Made by a program: the position numbers and the translations under genes
Assembly: GCF_037811135.1 (NCBI RefSeq)
Contig: NZ_CP149130.1
Span: 733,501 to 797,500 of the forward strand
Reading direction: 5' to 3'
Length of the DNA stretch: 64,000 nucleotides
Origin: Aeromonas rivipollensis
Lineage (GTDB): Bacteria; Pseudomonadota; Gammaproteobacteria; Enterobacterales; Aeromonadaceae
In this document: positions 1 to 9,968 of the stretch, in pieces
Position numbering within the stretch: the stretch's first letter is position 1
Layout: every line of letters starts with the position of its first letter
The notes under the pieces: generated by a model
The model's input: the letters and a program-made list of their open reading frames with translations, nothing else
The model's database searches: none
Told to the model about the DNA's origin: nothing

Positions 1-1463
1 CCCCAGGCGTTGTGGGTGCCACGCAGGTTCATGCTGCTGAACTTGTTGCCCGGCAGGGCGGTGCCGCCGCAGGGGTTGGCCTTGGTGCAGCCGGCGATGA
101 TGGCGGCGGCCTTCATGCCCGGCACGTTCAGACTGGCCTTGCCGCTGCCGTCGACGGTGACATAACCCCCGCTGCAGTAGTCATTGCCGCCGAGGAGGTT
201 GCAGTACTCGCCCGCCGGCAGGCCGGTCTGCACCGAGGCCACCAGGCTGCCGCTCTCGTTGTTGATGGCGACGAAGCCTTTGTCTCCCCGACCGAAGGCT
301 ATTTGGTTGTTGCCGTTGTCCCACCAGTGACTGACAGCTTGCCCCTCGGTTCTGTTGTGGAACAGGGCCATGTTCATGATGGTCGGGCGACGCTGCTCGC
401 AGTTCCACTGGCCGTCTGTGCAGGGTGTGCTGCCCGGCGCCCCCTTGTCGGTTTCATAGGTGCCCATGTTCTCGAAGCGATAGCCCGACATCACCTGCTT
501 CCAGCCATAGGGCCAGGCCATCATGAAGGTGTTGGCCAGATCGTAGCGGGCACCGCCCATGAAGGTGAGCATGCCGCCGCCACCGTGGCCGCGCTCGCGG
601 TCGTGGTTGACCACGAAGACGAAGGCCTTGCTGGAGGGGAGCAGGCCCCAGCTCTCGCCCAGGGTCTTGAGGTTCTTGATCTGGCCGTTGAAGTTGGCGG
701 CCAGATCGGTGCCGTATTTGAAGTCGGTGACAGTGTCGATATAGGTGTAGCGGCCCGGCTGGATGTCTGCCGACTCTCCCCCTGCACCTATCACCTCCAG
801 GTAGGCTTTGGGGCTGCCCGCCTTGTCGAGTATGGCCTTCACCTCGCCGGGGGCCATGTGCTTGGCCGCATCGATGCGAAAGCCCGCCACGCCCCAACCC
901 AGCAGGGTCTTCATGTAGCTGGCTATCTGATCCTGCACGTAGGGAGAGCCGGTATTGAGATCCGGCATGCCGTAGAGGGCGCCGTTCCAGACGTTGTTGC
1001 TGTCACCGTAGTTGGTGATGTCACCGCTGTGGTGGAAGTCGTTGTAGCCGAACTGGGGATACTGATATTGCCCCGAGTTGTAGCTGCCGCCGCCGGTGGC
1101 TGTCCCGCTGCCCGAGGCCAGCTGGTTGAAGACGGCGTCCGCATAGACCTTGACCCCGGCCGCGTTGCAGCGGGTGATCATGCTCCTGAGCTCTGCCTCG
1201 CTGCCGCCGAAGCTGTTGAAGTTCTTGAAGCTGACGGGCTGGTAGACGGTCCACCAGACCTGGCTCCCCTGCTTGTGCTCGGCGGGCGGAGTGATCTGGA
1301 CACCACCGAATCCCTTGGGACCGAGCACTGTCTCGCACTCGTTGGCGATGTCGTTGAACTTCCATTGGAACAGATGGACCATGACCCCTTCGGCGGCGGC
1401 TGTGTGGCTGAATGAGCCCAGCACCGCGGCGAGCATGGCGGTTCGAAACATTGTGTTGTGCAT
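1..1463 (-). CDS. amyA: Secreted alpha-amylase (GH13), C-terminus beyond the window
   Basis: Endo-hydrolysis of alpha-1,4-glucan, outside the cell. The ATG at 1463 opens a signal peptide (MHNTMFRTAML...SHTAAA, about 24 residues), followed by a GH13 TIM barrel. The three catalytic motifs are visible in order: GFRIDAAKH (Asp nucleophile), YLEVIGAGGES (Glu acid/base) and FVVNHDRERG (third Asp). The sequence then enters the domain-C beta region and is still open at base 1, where NLRGTHNAWG suggests the start of a starch-binding module. It resembles the animal-type bacterial amylases (Aeromonas, Pseudoalteromonas, Streptomyces). It stands alone, facing away from the cytochrome genes. Family assignment is very secure; the C-terminal module cannot be seen. 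Confidence 0.95.
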   Translation of the reverse strand, partial: MHNTMFRTAMLAAVLGSFSHTAAAEGVMVHLFQWKFNDIANECETVLGPKGFGGVQITPPAEHKQGSQVWWTVYQPVSFKNFNSFGGSEAELRSMITRCNAAGVKVYADAVFNQLASGSGTATGGGSYNSGQYQYPQFGYNDFHHSGDITNYGDSNNVWNGALYGMPDLNTGSPYVQDQIASYMKTLLGWGVAGFRIDAAKHMAPGEVKAILDKAGSPKAYLEVIGAGGESADIQPGRYTYIDTVTDFKYGTDLAANFNGQIKNLKTLGESWGLLPSSKAFVFVVNHDRERGHGGGGMLTFMGGARYDLANTFMMAWPYGWKQVMSGYRFENMGTYETDKGAPGSTPCTDGQWNCEQRRPTIMNMALFHNRTEGQAVSHWWDNGNNQIAFGRGDKGFVAINNESGSLVASVQTGLPAGEYCNLLGGNDYCSGGYVTVDGSGKASLNVPGMKAAAIIAGCTKANPCGGTALPGNKFSSMNLRGTHNAW

Positions 1464-1725
1464 GACGATTTTCCCTTCGATCTTGTTATTGACGTGTCAC
1501 TGTCATCATGTCGAACGGACCACAAACAACCTCGTTCGGCTCTGTAGCATTCATGAATTCGAGGGGATTGAAAATCGTACAACCGGGATTAGTTAAGAAG
1601 TGTGAATGAAAATGCTTTCATGACGACCGGGCAAAAGAGGGGTGAGGCATAGCGCCGTTGAGGGGATAAAGCCGGTGCGGCCGCCTGGAAGAGGTGGGCT
1701 TGGGGTCGGACAAGCGGGGAAAGGA

Positions 1726-1749
1726 AGACGGACACATTGGTGTCCGTCT
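1726..1749 (-). terminator. Hairpin downstream of cytochrome b561 gene
   Basis: A perfect 10-bp inverted repeat (AGACGGACAC / GTGTCCGTCT, 4-base loop) begins 4 bases after the b561 stop codon. On the minus strand it is followed by TCCTTTCC, a weak U-tract, so termination is likely but not textbook. Confidence 0.6.
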
Positions 1750-1752
1750 GCT

Positions 1753-2307
1753 TCAGGAATGGGGCTCCTGCTGACGCTGCGGCACCCTGCGCCGGTGGCG
1801 GGGCAGCATCCGGGTCACCAGGTTGCTGCGCTGACGCCAGGAGGTGTAGACGATGGCGCACAGGTGCAGGGCTATCATGGCCTGCAGTGCCCAGGTACAC
1901 CAGACATGCCAGTCGTCCGCCCCCAGCTCGAAGCCGGTCTCGGTGTTCTGGAACCAGCCGCTGCCAGCGGTCGCCAGCACCAGCAGCCAGAGTGCCCAGA
2001 CCGCCAGCTTGCCGCTGCCGTGATGGCCGGGCGTCGCTGGGGCGCGCTCGCGCAGCGCCACCGCCTGCTGGCGGAAATCGTCCCGGCTCGGGATGAGGGC
2101 GCTCAGGCGGGCATGGCCCCGTGCCAGGGTGAGACCCCACAGCAGGCGCAACCCGATCAGGGCCATGGCGCCATAGCCCAGCCATTCATGCCACTCCTCG
2201 CCCGCCTCGTTGAGCCAGAGGTTGCCGATGCAGACCGCTGCCACACCCCAGTGTGTGAGGCGGACCAGACCATCCCAGTGGAAGGGATCAGCCTTTCTGC
2301 TTGGCAT
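1753..2307 (-). CDS. Cytochrome b561-family membrane protein
   Basis: 184-residue b-type cytochrome of the inner membrane, with four predicted hydrophobic segments. His-containing helices (FHWDGLVRLTHWG near the N-terminus, MIALHLCAIVYTSWR near the C-terminus) match the Ni/Fe-hydrogenase b-type/CybB-like fold that binds two haems. The start overlaps the end of the upstream b562 gene by 20 bases, so the two are translationally coupled. The pairing suggests electron passage between a membrane b561 and a periplasmic b562; the physiological donor is unknown. The C-terminal tail is basic. Confidence 0.88.
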   Translation of the reverse strand: MPSRKADPFHWDGLVRLTHWGVAAVCIGNLWLNEAGEEWHEWLGYGAMALIGLRLLWGLTLARGHARLSALIPSRDDFRQQAVALRERAPATPGHHGSGKLAVWALWLLVLATAGSGWFQNTETGFELGADDWHVWCTWALQAMIALHLCAIVYTSWRQRSNLVTRMLPRHRRRVPQRQQEPHS

Positions 2308-2662
2308 ATTGGTGGTACTCCTTCTTCAGGTCGTTGACCTTGGCCAGATGGGCCTGGGCCTTCTCCTGATCACCGGCCTGCAGGGCCGCCAGGCTGGCAT
2401 CCAGCTCGCTCTGCACCTTGTTCATGCCCTCGAGGAACTTCTCCTTCTTGGCAGCCGGCATGTTCCTCTCCTTGGCCACATCGAGCTGAGCCTTCATCTC
2501 CTTGATGTGTTTCTCCATGGTGGCCGCATCATCTGCCTTGACGGCCTGCTTGTAGTTGAAGCCGATCTTCTTCATCGGCTGTTCCAGATCGCCAGCCATG
2601 GCGGGCAGGGTCATCAGGCCAAACATCAGGGGCAGCAGCAGGGGACGCACAGTTTTCAACAT
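2288..2662 (-). CDS. cybC: Cytochrome b562, periplasmic
   Basis: 124-residue precursor with a cleavable signal peptide (MLKTVRPLLLPLMFGLMTLPAMA). The mature four-helix bundle keeps both haem ligands known from E. coli b562: Met in LEQPMKK at the start of helix 1 and His in KKEYHQYAKQ in the last helix. It lacks the CXXCH signature of c-type attachment, as expected for non-covalent haem. It is first gene of a two-gene operon with the b561 membrane protein and overlaps it. Probably a small electron carrier in the periplasm. Confidence 0.9.
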   Translation of the reverse strand: MLKTVRPLLLPLMFGLMTLPAMAGDLEQPMKKIGFNYKQAVKADDAATMEKHIKEMKAQLDVAKERNMPAAKKEKFLEGMNKVQSELDASLAALQAGDQEKAQAHLAKVNDLKKEYHQYAKQKG

Positions 2663-2702
2663 GGGATTTCCTTATGAGACGACGATATTGCAGGTTCTTA
2701 TG

Positions 2703-2727
2703 GCACTCATTTGAGTGCGGTATCATA
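2703..2727 (-). promoter_or_regulatory. Candidate cybC promoter -10 with adjoining palindrome
   Basis: On the minus strand a TATGAT hexamer (2727-2722) is followed after 3 bases by the inverted repeat GCACTCA-AA-TGAGTGC (2718-2703). The repeat would lie over the transcription start, about 40 bases before the cybC ATG, where a repressor could bind. No convincing -35 is visible. Regulator unknown. Confidence 0.4.
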
Positions 2728-2966
2728 CAGCATGATGCCATGAAAGCGGGGCAATTGTATGGGGAAAGTGCGACCAATTGTGACGAAATGTGTGCATTGT
2801 GCTGTACATATGTAGTCAGAAGGGGTGAGCCGGGGGCGGAAAAAGGGTGGCAACCCGGGGCCACGTGCCCTAGGCAGTGAGCGGTGCCAAGGGAATGGAT
2901 GCCGCCTTGCCACCACCATGTCGGGCTTAGGGGGAAGTCTGGGGCTGGCAGGGCGGCCCCGGCAGC

Positions 2967-2987
2967 AAAAAGGGCCCGCAGGCCCTT
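2967..2987 (-). terminator. Rho-independent terminator after purD
   Basis: 7-bp GC-rich stem AAGGGCC/GGCCCTT with a 4-base loop followed on the minus strand by a short run of T, 24 bases after the purD stop. Confidence 0.85.
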
Positions 2988-3011
2988 GTGTTCTATGGGG
3001 GGAGGCGGCCT

Positions 3012-4301
<1,290 letters not shown>

Positions 4302-4371
4302 CGTATCGCTCGCTTCTATTTGTGATAACCGCCTGGGGCAGCGGTTGAAAATAGTCAGTTGAAAAGAGACA

Positions 4372-4397
4372 ACAAAAGGGCCGCCAGTGGCGGCCCT
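4372..4397 (-). terminator. Strong terminator between purH and purD
   Basis: Perfect 9-bp stem AGGGCCGCC/GGCGGCCCT with a 3-base loop and TTTTGTTG on the minus strand, only 7 bases beyond the purH stop. It should stop much of the purH transcript before purD. Confidence 0.9.
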
Positions 4398-4403
4398 GAC
4401 TCA

Positions 4404-5996
4404 TCAGTGACGGAAATGGCGCATGTTGGTGAACACCATGCACATGCCGTGCTCGTTGGCGGCCTCGATCACCTCGTTGTCGCGCATGGAACCACCCGGC
4501 TGGATGACGCAGGAGATGCCCGCGGCGGCGGCGGCATCGATGCCGTCGCGGAACGGGAAGAAGGCGTCGGAGGCCATGACGGAGCCCGCCACTGCCAGCC
4601 CTTCATCCTCGGCCTTGATGCCGGCGATCTTGGCGGAGTAGACCCGGCTCATCTGGCCAGCGCCGACGCCTATGGTCTGGCCGTCTTTGGCGTAGACGAT
4701 GGCGTTGGACTTGACGAACTTGGCGACCTTCCAGCAGAACAGCAGGTCCTTGAGTTCGGCCTCGGTCGGCTGACGCTGGCTGACCACTGTCAGATCCCCC
4801 AGTGTGACCATGCCGTGATCCCGCTCCTGCACCAGCAGACCGCCGTTGACACGCTTGAGGTCAAAGCCTTGGGCCGGGGCAGTCCAGTGGCCGCATTCGA
4901 GCAGGCGCACGTTCTGCTTGGCGGCGACAGCGTCGCGGGCTGCCTGGCTGATGCTGGGGGCGATGATCACCTCGACGAACTGGCGGGCGACGATGGCCGC
5001 AGCAGTGGCACCATCCAGCTCGCGGTTGAAGGCGATGATGCCGCCAAAGGCGGAGGTGGGGTCGGTCTGGTAGGCGCGATCATAGGCACCCAGCAGATCC
5101 TCACCGATGGCGACGCCACAGGGATTGGCGTGCTTGACGATGACGCAGGCCGGCTCGGCGAACTCCTTCACGCACTCCAGCGCCGCGTCTGTGTCGGCGA
5201 TGTTGTTGTAGGAGAGCGCCTTGCCCTGCAGCTGGATGGCGCTGGCCACCGAGCCAGGTGCGGCCTGCTCTTCGGCGTAGAAGGCGGCAGCCTGGTGGCT
5301 GTTCTCGCCGTAGCGCATGTCCTGCTTCTTGATGAACTGGGCGTTGAAGGTGCGCGGGAAGCGAGACTCGGCGTCGCCCTCCTTGTTGTCGCCGTAAGAG
5401 GGGACCAGGGTGCCGAAGTAGTTGGCTATCATGCCGTCGTAGGCGGCGGTGTGCTCGAAGGCCGCGATGGCCAGATCGAAGCGGGTAGCCAGGGTCAGGC
5501 TGTTGCCGTTGCCATCCATCTCGGCGATCACACGTCCGTAATCGGCAGCCTTGACGACGATGGTCACGTCTTTGTGGTTCTTGGCGGCGGAGCGGACCAT
5601 GGTCGGGCCGCCGATGTCGATGTTCTCGACGGCGTCTTCCAGGGTGCAATCGGGCTTGGCCACTGTGGCGGCGAAGGGATAGAGGTTGACGACGACCATG
5701 TCGATGGGGGAGATAGCGTGCTGGGCCATGATGGCGTCATCCCGATCGCGGCGGCCGAGGATGCCACCGTGCACCTTGGGATGCAGGGTCTTGACCCGGC
5801 CGTCCATCATCTCGGGGAAGCCGGTGTAGTCGGAGACCTCGGTCACCGGCAGGCCCGCGTCGGCCAGCAGCTTGGCGGTACCGCCGGTGGAGAGCAGGGC
5901 CACACCACGTTCGTTGAGTGCCTTGGCAAATTCCAGGATGCCAGTCTTGTCAGACACACTCAGCAGCGCACGGCGAATGGGTCGAGCTTGTTCCAT
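4404..5996 (-). CDS. purH: Bifunctional AICAR formyltransferase / IMP cyclohydrolase
   Basis: Catalyses the last two steps of IMP synthesis. 530 residues from the ATG at 5996 ([17 protein letters not shown]), matching the E. coli protein length and N-terminus; a GAGG ribosome site lies 9 bases upstream. An in-frame upstream ATG at 6065 would add 23 unrelated residues and is not favoured. The N-terminal cyclohydrolase/MGS-like domain shows [16 protein letters not shown]; the C-terminal transformylase has [10 protein letters not shown], whose Lys and His are catalytic in the family. Upstream DNA has PurR-like AAACGTTT cores. Confidence 0.97.
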   Translation of the reverse strand: MEQARPIRRALLSVSDKTGILEFAKALNERGVALLSTGGTAKLLADAGLPVTEVSDYTGFPEMMDGRVKTLHPKVHGGILGRRDRDDAIMAQHAISPIDMVVVNLYPFAATVAKPDCTLEDAVENIDIGGPTMVRSAAKNHKDVTIVVKAADYGRVIAEMDGNGNSLTLATRFDLAIAAFEHTAAYDGMIANYFGTLVPSYGDNKEGDAESRFPRTFNAQFIKKQDMRYGENSHQAAAFYAEEQAAPGSVASAIQLQGKALSYNNIADTDAALECVKEFAEPACVIVKHANPCGVAIGEDLLGAYDRAYQTDPTSAFGGIIAFNRELDGATAAAIVARQFVEVIIAPSISQAARDAVAAKQNVRLLECGHWTAPAQGFDLKRVNGGLLVQERDHGMVTLGDLTVVSQRQPTEAELKDLLFCWKVAKFVKSNAIVYAKDGQTIGVGAGQMSRVYSAKIAGIKAEDEGLAVAGSVMASDAFFPFRDGIDAAAAAGISCVIQPGGSMRDNEVIEAANEHGMCMVFTNMRHFRH

Positions 5997-6174
5997 CACA
6001 CTATCGTCCTCAGCATAACGGGGACCGTTCCATGGGAGGCGAGGCTCAACACAGAGAGTCCCCAAATAAATGGAAGTGGGGGATTTCGCAAACCACTCTC
6101 GCCCGGCGAGCCGGGGGTTGGCAAAAGCGTTTTAGGAAATGCCCGCTTGACGCGACGCTCTCTTGTGGGCGCGT

Positions 6175-6180
6175 ATTCTA
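6175..6180 (-). promoter_or_regulatory. Candidate -10 element for purH
   Basis: TAGAAT on the minus strand in an AT-rich stretch about 180 bases before the purH start. No good -35 was found at normal spacing, so this is tentative. Confidence 0.3.
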
Positions 6181-6238
6181 CACAAAAAATGTGAGCCGTG
6201 GTGGATTTTTTAAAGAGACAAAGCCTTGTGTGGTGCGG

Positions 6239-6279
6239 TGTTAAACGTTTTCCGGTGATTTTTTGTGAAACGTTTGTCT
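6239..6279 (-). promoter_or_regulatory. Two PurR-like operator cores upstream of purH
   Basis: Two palindromic AAACGTTT cores at 6243-6250 and 6268-6275, centre to centre 25 bases. The known PurR box is ANGCAANCGNTTNCNT; the AANCGNTT core is intact in both while the outer bases are partial matches. Position in the purH/zntR divergent intergenic region (5997-6431) fits purine control of purH. The rest of this 435-bp gap holds the candidate -10 and nothing else I can identify. Confidence 0.45.
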
Positions 6280-6431
6280 TTTCAGTGTTTTGAGGATAAA
6301 GAGCCGGGAAGGCCAGGGTTGGCTGCCGCTTTCCTGCCTTTGGCTGGCAATCGCCGGGCAAAGGGGCGATAGTGGATGCCGGTTTATATTGAGTACCATT
6401 TTGGGCGCTATGCCATGTCGGGGAGAGGGTT

Positions 6432-6869
6432 ATGTATCGGATCGGGGAACTGGCCAAGGCGTGCGGGGTGAAGGCGGACACCCTGCGCTTTTACGAGAAG
6501 AACGGACTCATCTCGCCGGGGATCCGCAACGAGTCGGGTTACCGCCTCTATGGGGAGCAGGACAGGCGGCGACTGGAGTTCATCATCCGCGCCAAGTCGG
6601 TGGGCTTCTCCCTGGCGGACATCGGCGAGCTGCTCGCCCTCGACACCAACAAGGCCAGCGTCACCTGTCAGGAGGTGAAGGCGGTGGCCGACACCAAGCT
6701 CGAACAGGTGGAGCAGAAGATTGTCGAGCTGACCCGCTTTCGGGAGAACCTGAAGGCGCTCTCCGACATCTGCTGCGGCGGCCCTCGCTCGGCGGAGCAC
6801 TGCGCCATTCTGGAGACCCTGGAGTCCGGCACCCCTTCCCGTCACGAACATCACGACCATGAACACTGA
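6432..6869 (+). CDS. zntR: Zn(II)-responsive MerR-family activator ZntR
   Basis: 145-residue activator of zinc export. The N-terminus MYRIGELAK begins the winged HTH; a dimerisation coiled coil follows. The zinc-sensing cysteines known in ZntR are all there: VTCQEVK, and a C-terminal DICCGG...EHCAI loop, which separates it from CueR and SoxR. The His-rich tail (RHEHHDHEH) may add metal sites. The target zntA is not in the window. The end overlaps the next gene by 11 bases. Confidence 0.93.
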   Translation: MYRIGELAKACGVKADTLRFYEKNGLISPGIRNESGYRLYGEQDRRRLEFIIRAKSVGFSLADIGELLALDTNKASVTCQEVKAVADTKLEQVEQKIVELTRFRENLKALSDICCGGPRSAEHCAILETLESGTPSRHEHHDHEH

Positions 6870-7398
6870 GCTGCACCGACCCCGGATCTCCGCCTTTCTC
6901 GCCCTCTCCCTCGACGGCTTTATCGCCGGGGAGGGGAACGATCTCGCCTGGCTGGAACCCTACAACGGCGACGCCCAGGAGGAGACTGGCTACAGCGCCC
7001 TGATGGCTAGTGCGGATACCCTGCTGATGGGGCGCAACACCTACGACATAGTGAGCGCCTTTCCCGAGTGGTTTTATGGCGACAAACCTGTGGTGGTACT
7101 GACCCACAGACCCGCCGCTCCCCGTGAGCACGTCTCCTTCCGGCAGGGGGCGCTGGCGCAGGTGCTCGGGGAGCTTTGGCAGGCGGGAAGCCGCCACCTC
7201 TACCTGGACGGCGGCGATCTGGTGCGCCAGGGGTTGCAGGCCGGGGTCGTCGACGAGCTGACCCTGTTCTGGGTGCCGGTCACCCTGGGGCGCGGTGTTT
7301 CCCTGTTTGCTGGTGCCCTGCCCGGGCGGCTCACGCCGGTGTCCAGCGTCGTGCTGGCGAGCGGCCTGGTGCGGGTGGTCTACCGGCCCGCTCCCTGA
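6859..7398 (+). CDS. Dihydrofolate reductase-family (RibD C-terminal fold) protein
   Basis: 179-residue protein of the RibD_C/DHFR-like family. Diagnostic segments are SAFLALSLDGFIAG at the N-terminus, LLMGRNTYDIV in the middle and LYLDGGDLVRQGL, a nucleotide-binding loop typical of RibD_C reductases. It overlaps zntR by 11 bases and is likely co-transcribed, but no link with zinc is evident. Members are NAD(P)H-dependent reductases of varied and often unknown substrate; it should not be called folA. Confidence 0.85.
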   Translation: MNTELHRPRISAFLALSLDGFIAGEGNDLAWLEPYNGDAQEETGYSALMASADTLLMGRNTYDIVSAFPEWFYGDKPVVVLTHRPAAPREHVSFRQGALAQVLGELWQAGSRHLYLDGGDLVRQGLQAGVVDELTLFWVPVTLGRGVSLFAGALPGRLTPVSSVVLASGLVRVVYRPAP

Positions 7399-7515
7399 GC
7401 CTGGGCAATCAGCCCCGGCCTCTTGCACTCGGGGGCCGGGAGGCGCACAATCGGCGCGTTTTTATTTCCACTGGCGTATTTTTAGCCAGTTTCAACCACA
7501 CAGACAGGAGCCAAT

Positions 7516-7731
7516 ATGGCCAAGAAGAAGCGGGTCGATATCATCGATCAGGCCCACGATCATGGGCGGGGCGTCATCCAGGACAATCACCTCAAGGCAT
7601 TGGTGACCTCAACCCTGTTTCAGGCCAGGGTCGAGCCAAGCAAGAAGGGCAAGGGGAGCTACCAGCGCAAGGCCAAACACGGCAAGCGGTGGGAGCCCGG
7701 TCAGCAGCAGATGGTACGCGTCTGCTGCTGA
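7516..7731 (+). CDS. arfA: Alternative ribosome-rescue factor ArfA
   Basis: 71-residue rescue factor that recruits RF2 to ribosomes stalled on non-stop mRNA when tmRNA fails. It is recognised by IQDNHLKALVTSTLFQARVE followed by KKGKGSYQRKAKHGKR, closely matching the conserved E. coli ArfA core (KDNAIEALL...LFRQRVE, KKGKGSYMRKGKHG). A good ribosome site (AGGAG) lies 7 bases before the ATG. The last ten codons and the stop form a hairpin, as expected for a gene whose mRNA is cut or terminated early so that active truncated protein appears only when trans-translation is absent. Confidence 0.93.
   Translation: MAKKKRVDIIDQAHDHGRGVIQDNHLKALVTSTLFQARVEPSKKGKGSYQRKAKHGKRWEPGQQQMVRVCC
7702..7730 (+). 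promoter_or_regulatory. Hairpin over the 3' end and stop codon of arfA
   Basis: Perfect 10-bp stem CAGCAGCAGA/TCTGCTGCTG with a 9-base loop, including most of the TGA. In E. coli an RNase III-cleaved hairpin inside arfA creates a non-stop mRNA; this one is placed to do the same. Confidence 0.75.
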
Positions 7732-7764
7732 GCGGGTTTCTGCCGCCAGGCATGACTGAAACAG

Positions 7765-7794
7765 AGAGGGTGCCATGGGCACCCTCTTTGTTTT
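7765..7794 (+). terminator. Terminator after arfA, possibly shared with hemW
   Basis: 10-bp stem AGAGGGTGCC/GGCACCCTCT, 3-base loop, then TTGTTTT. The opposite strand also reads A-rich/T-rich, so it may serve the converging hemW transcript. Confidence 0.88.
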
Positions 7795-7827
7795 GGCGGT
7801 GAAGCCAGACCTTGATGCCCCGTCGGC

Positions 7828-8973
7828 TTATTCGTCCATAAAGAGCTCGAGCAAGACGTTGAGATAGCGATGGCCGAGGGACGTCAGCTGCCAGCACTCC
7901 CCCAAGTCTTCGATAAGCTCTTTGGTCTGGGCAATGGCGAGCATGGTTTCCACCCGCTCCAGCGGCAGTCCGGTATAGGCCTCGAACTCCGCCTTGGGGG
8001 CGGGCTCGAACAGTCTGAACCTGTTCATGAAGTACTCCAGCGGCAGATCGTCCGCGCTCACCTGCCACTGGCTGTCCAGATAGGGGCGGGCAGGGTCCAG
8101 ATAACCCTTGGGGTGCTTCACCTTGGCGGTGCGCAGGATCTGCTGGTTCGCGAGATCCGTCACCTTGCCGTGGGCGCCGCAGCCTATGCCCAGATAGTCG
8201 CCAAAGCGCCAGTAGTTGAGGTTGTGGCGGCATTGATAGCCCGCCTTGGCGTAGGCCGAGATCTCGTACTGCTGATAACCCCGGGCGGTGAGCATGGCGT
8301 GACCCTGCTCATAGATGTCCCACAGGGTGTCATCCTCTGGCAGCTTGGGCGGTTTGGAGGCGAACGCCGTGTTCGGCTCTATGGTGAGCTGATACCAGGA
8401 GAGGTGTGGTGGCGCGCAGTCCATGGCCTGCTGCAGATCATAGAGGGCGTCCTCCAGGCTCTGATCCGGCAGGCCGTGCATCAGATCCAGGTTGAAGGTG
8501 GGCAACTTGATGGCATGGGCCAGTTCGGCGGCCTTGCGTGCCTCCTCCGGGCCGTGGATGCGGCCGAGGCGGGTCAGCTTCTCCTGCTGGAAGCTCTGTA
8601 CCCCGATGGAGATGCGGTTGATGCCAGCGCGCTGGAAGCCGGCGAACTTGTCCGCCTCAACCGTGCCAGGGTTGGCCTCCATGGTGATCTCGCAATCCGG
8701 GGTCAGGGGGATGCGGGCGCGCACCCCGTCCAGCAGCGCCTGCATGGCTTCCACGGAGAGCAGACTCGGCGTACCACCGCCGATAAAGATGGAGGAGAGC
8801 GGACGCCCCTGGGCCCAGTGCAGATCCTGGCTCAGATCCTCCAGCAGGGCGGCCACGTACTCGAGGTGGGGCAGTTCCCCCTTCTGGGCGTGGGAGTTGA
8901 AGTCGCAGTAGGGGCACTTCTGGACGCACCAGGGCACATGGATATAGAGGGAGAGGGGCGGCAGTTGCAGCAT
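7828..8973 (-). CDS. hemW: Radical SAM haem chaperone HemW
   Basis: 381-residue HemN-related protein that in characterised bacteria binds haem and inserts it into respiratory enzymes rather than oxidising coproporphyrinogen. IHVPWCVQKCPYCDF carries the CX3CX2C motif for the 4Fe-4S cluster; FIGGGTPSLL and a QSF segment follow. I chose ATG 8973 (MLQLPPLSLYIHVPW) over the in-frame TTG at 8991. It follows rdgB on the same strand as in E. coli (rdgB-hemW). It was formerly annotated as oxygen-independent coproporphyrinogen oxidase. Confidence 0.94.
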   Translation of the reverse strand: MLQLPPLSLYIHVPWCVQKCPYCDFNSHAQKGELPHLEYVAALLEDLSQDLHWAQGRPLSSIFIGGGTPSLLSVEAMQALLDGVRARIPLTPDCEITMEANPGTVEADKFAGFQRAGINRISIGVQSFQQEKLTRLGRIHGPEEARKAAELAHAIKLPTFNLDLMHGLPDQSLEDALYDLQQAMDCAPPHLSWYQLTIEPNTAFASKPPKLPEDDTLWDIYEQGHAMLTARGYQQYEISAYAKAGYQCRHNLNYWRFGDYLGIGCGAHGKVTDLANQQILRTAKVKHPKGYLDPARPYLDSQWQVSADDLPLEYFMNRFRLFEPAPKAEFEAYTGLPLERVETMLAIAQTKELIEDLGECWQLTSLGHRYLNVLLELFMDE

Positions 8974-9135
8974 GGGGTTTCCAATAATCAAAAATCAAAA
9001 CGGGGGCCTGGCTGGCTCCCCATGGTCAATGAGGGCCTGCGCTCGTTGAGCCGGGAGGCCATAAGCAACACGGGGGCCGACGGCCCCCATTGTAGATGAA
9101 ATGCTGGCCGGCGTATCCCGGAGCCCGGTCGGGTC

Positions 9136-9732
9136 TCAGTGCGCCGCGGCCAGCGCCGCCTTGAGCTTGGCCAGGGCCTGGCCGCGATGGCTGAGCTGGT
9201 TCTTGAGCTCCGCCGGCATCTGGGCCGAGGTGCAGTCGTGATCCGGCACGAAGAAGACGGGATCATAGCCAAAGCCGTGCTGGCCACGGGGTTCGTCGAT
9301 GATCATCCCCTCCCAGCTAGCCTGGCAGATTATGGGAGTGGGATCGTCGGCGTGGCGCATATAGACCAGCACGCACCAGAAACGGGCGCTCTTGAGGTAG
9401 TCGGGTGCCCCTTGCAGCTCGGCCAGCAGCTTGTCGATGTTCTCCTTGTCGCTGGCACCGGCACCGGCAAAGCGGGCGGAGTAGACGCCGGGGCGACCGT
9501 GCAGCAGGTCCACTTCGAGACCTGAGTCGTCAGCGACGGCGGGCAGGCCCGTGATGCGGGCGGCGTGGCGTGCCTTGATGATGGCATTCTCGACGAAGGT
9601 GGTGCCGGTCTCGTCGGCATCGGAGACCGCAAACTCGCTCTGTGGGATCACCTGGATCTTCATATCGGCCAGCATGGCGGCCAATTCCTTCACCTTTTTC
9701 TGGTTCCCTGTTGCCAGGACAAGCTTGTTCAT
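9136..9732 (-). CDS. rdgB: XTP/dITP diphosphatase (RdgB/HAM1)
   Basis: 198-residue house-cleaning pyrophosphatase that hydrolyses dITP and XTP so that they are not built into DNA. It starts MNKLVLATGNQKKVKELA, preceded by GGAGGTGCGTG. Family motifs: TGNQKKVKEL, FVENAIIKARHA, PAVADDSGLEVDLL and FGYDPVF. Ten further in-frame residues upstream are unlikely to be translated given the ribosome site. It sits upstream of hemW with about 160 bases between. Confidence 0.96.
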   Translation of the reverse strand: MNKLVLATGNQKKVKELAAMLADMKIQVIPQSEFAVSDADETGTTFVENAIIKARHAARITGLPAVADDSGLEVDLLHGRPGVYSARFAGAGASDKENIDKLLAELQGAPDYLKSARFWCVLVYMRHADDPTPIICQASWEGMIIDEPRGQHGFGYDPVFFVPDHDCTSAQMPAELKNQLSHRGQALAKLKAALAAAH

Positions 9733-9968
9733 CACGCACCTCCGCAAAAATAATCTGCGCATTCTATGCGGGGCAGGGGTTTAGGAAAAGCGCCAATTGC
9801 CTGCAATCCGGCACCGGATGAGGGCCGCCCTGGCCGCGATGAGAGGTGGATAAAATACATCTTTCCCCATGGGAATAACCAAAGTGATTAAATACCATTT
9901 CAATTCATTACTCTGAGTCAGTAGACTCGCGCACCAATCGATTTTCCCCCTAGGGCTTGAGGTGACTG

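Noticed and set aside
12..1415. 467-codon plus-strand frame opposite the amylase
   Set aside because: Low-complexity Ala/Val/Gly product without motifs; the minus strand encodes an amylase with all catalytic residues.
1464..1752. CRP or MalT sites upstream of the amylase
   Set aside because: Only half-site matches were found; nothing convincing enough to list.
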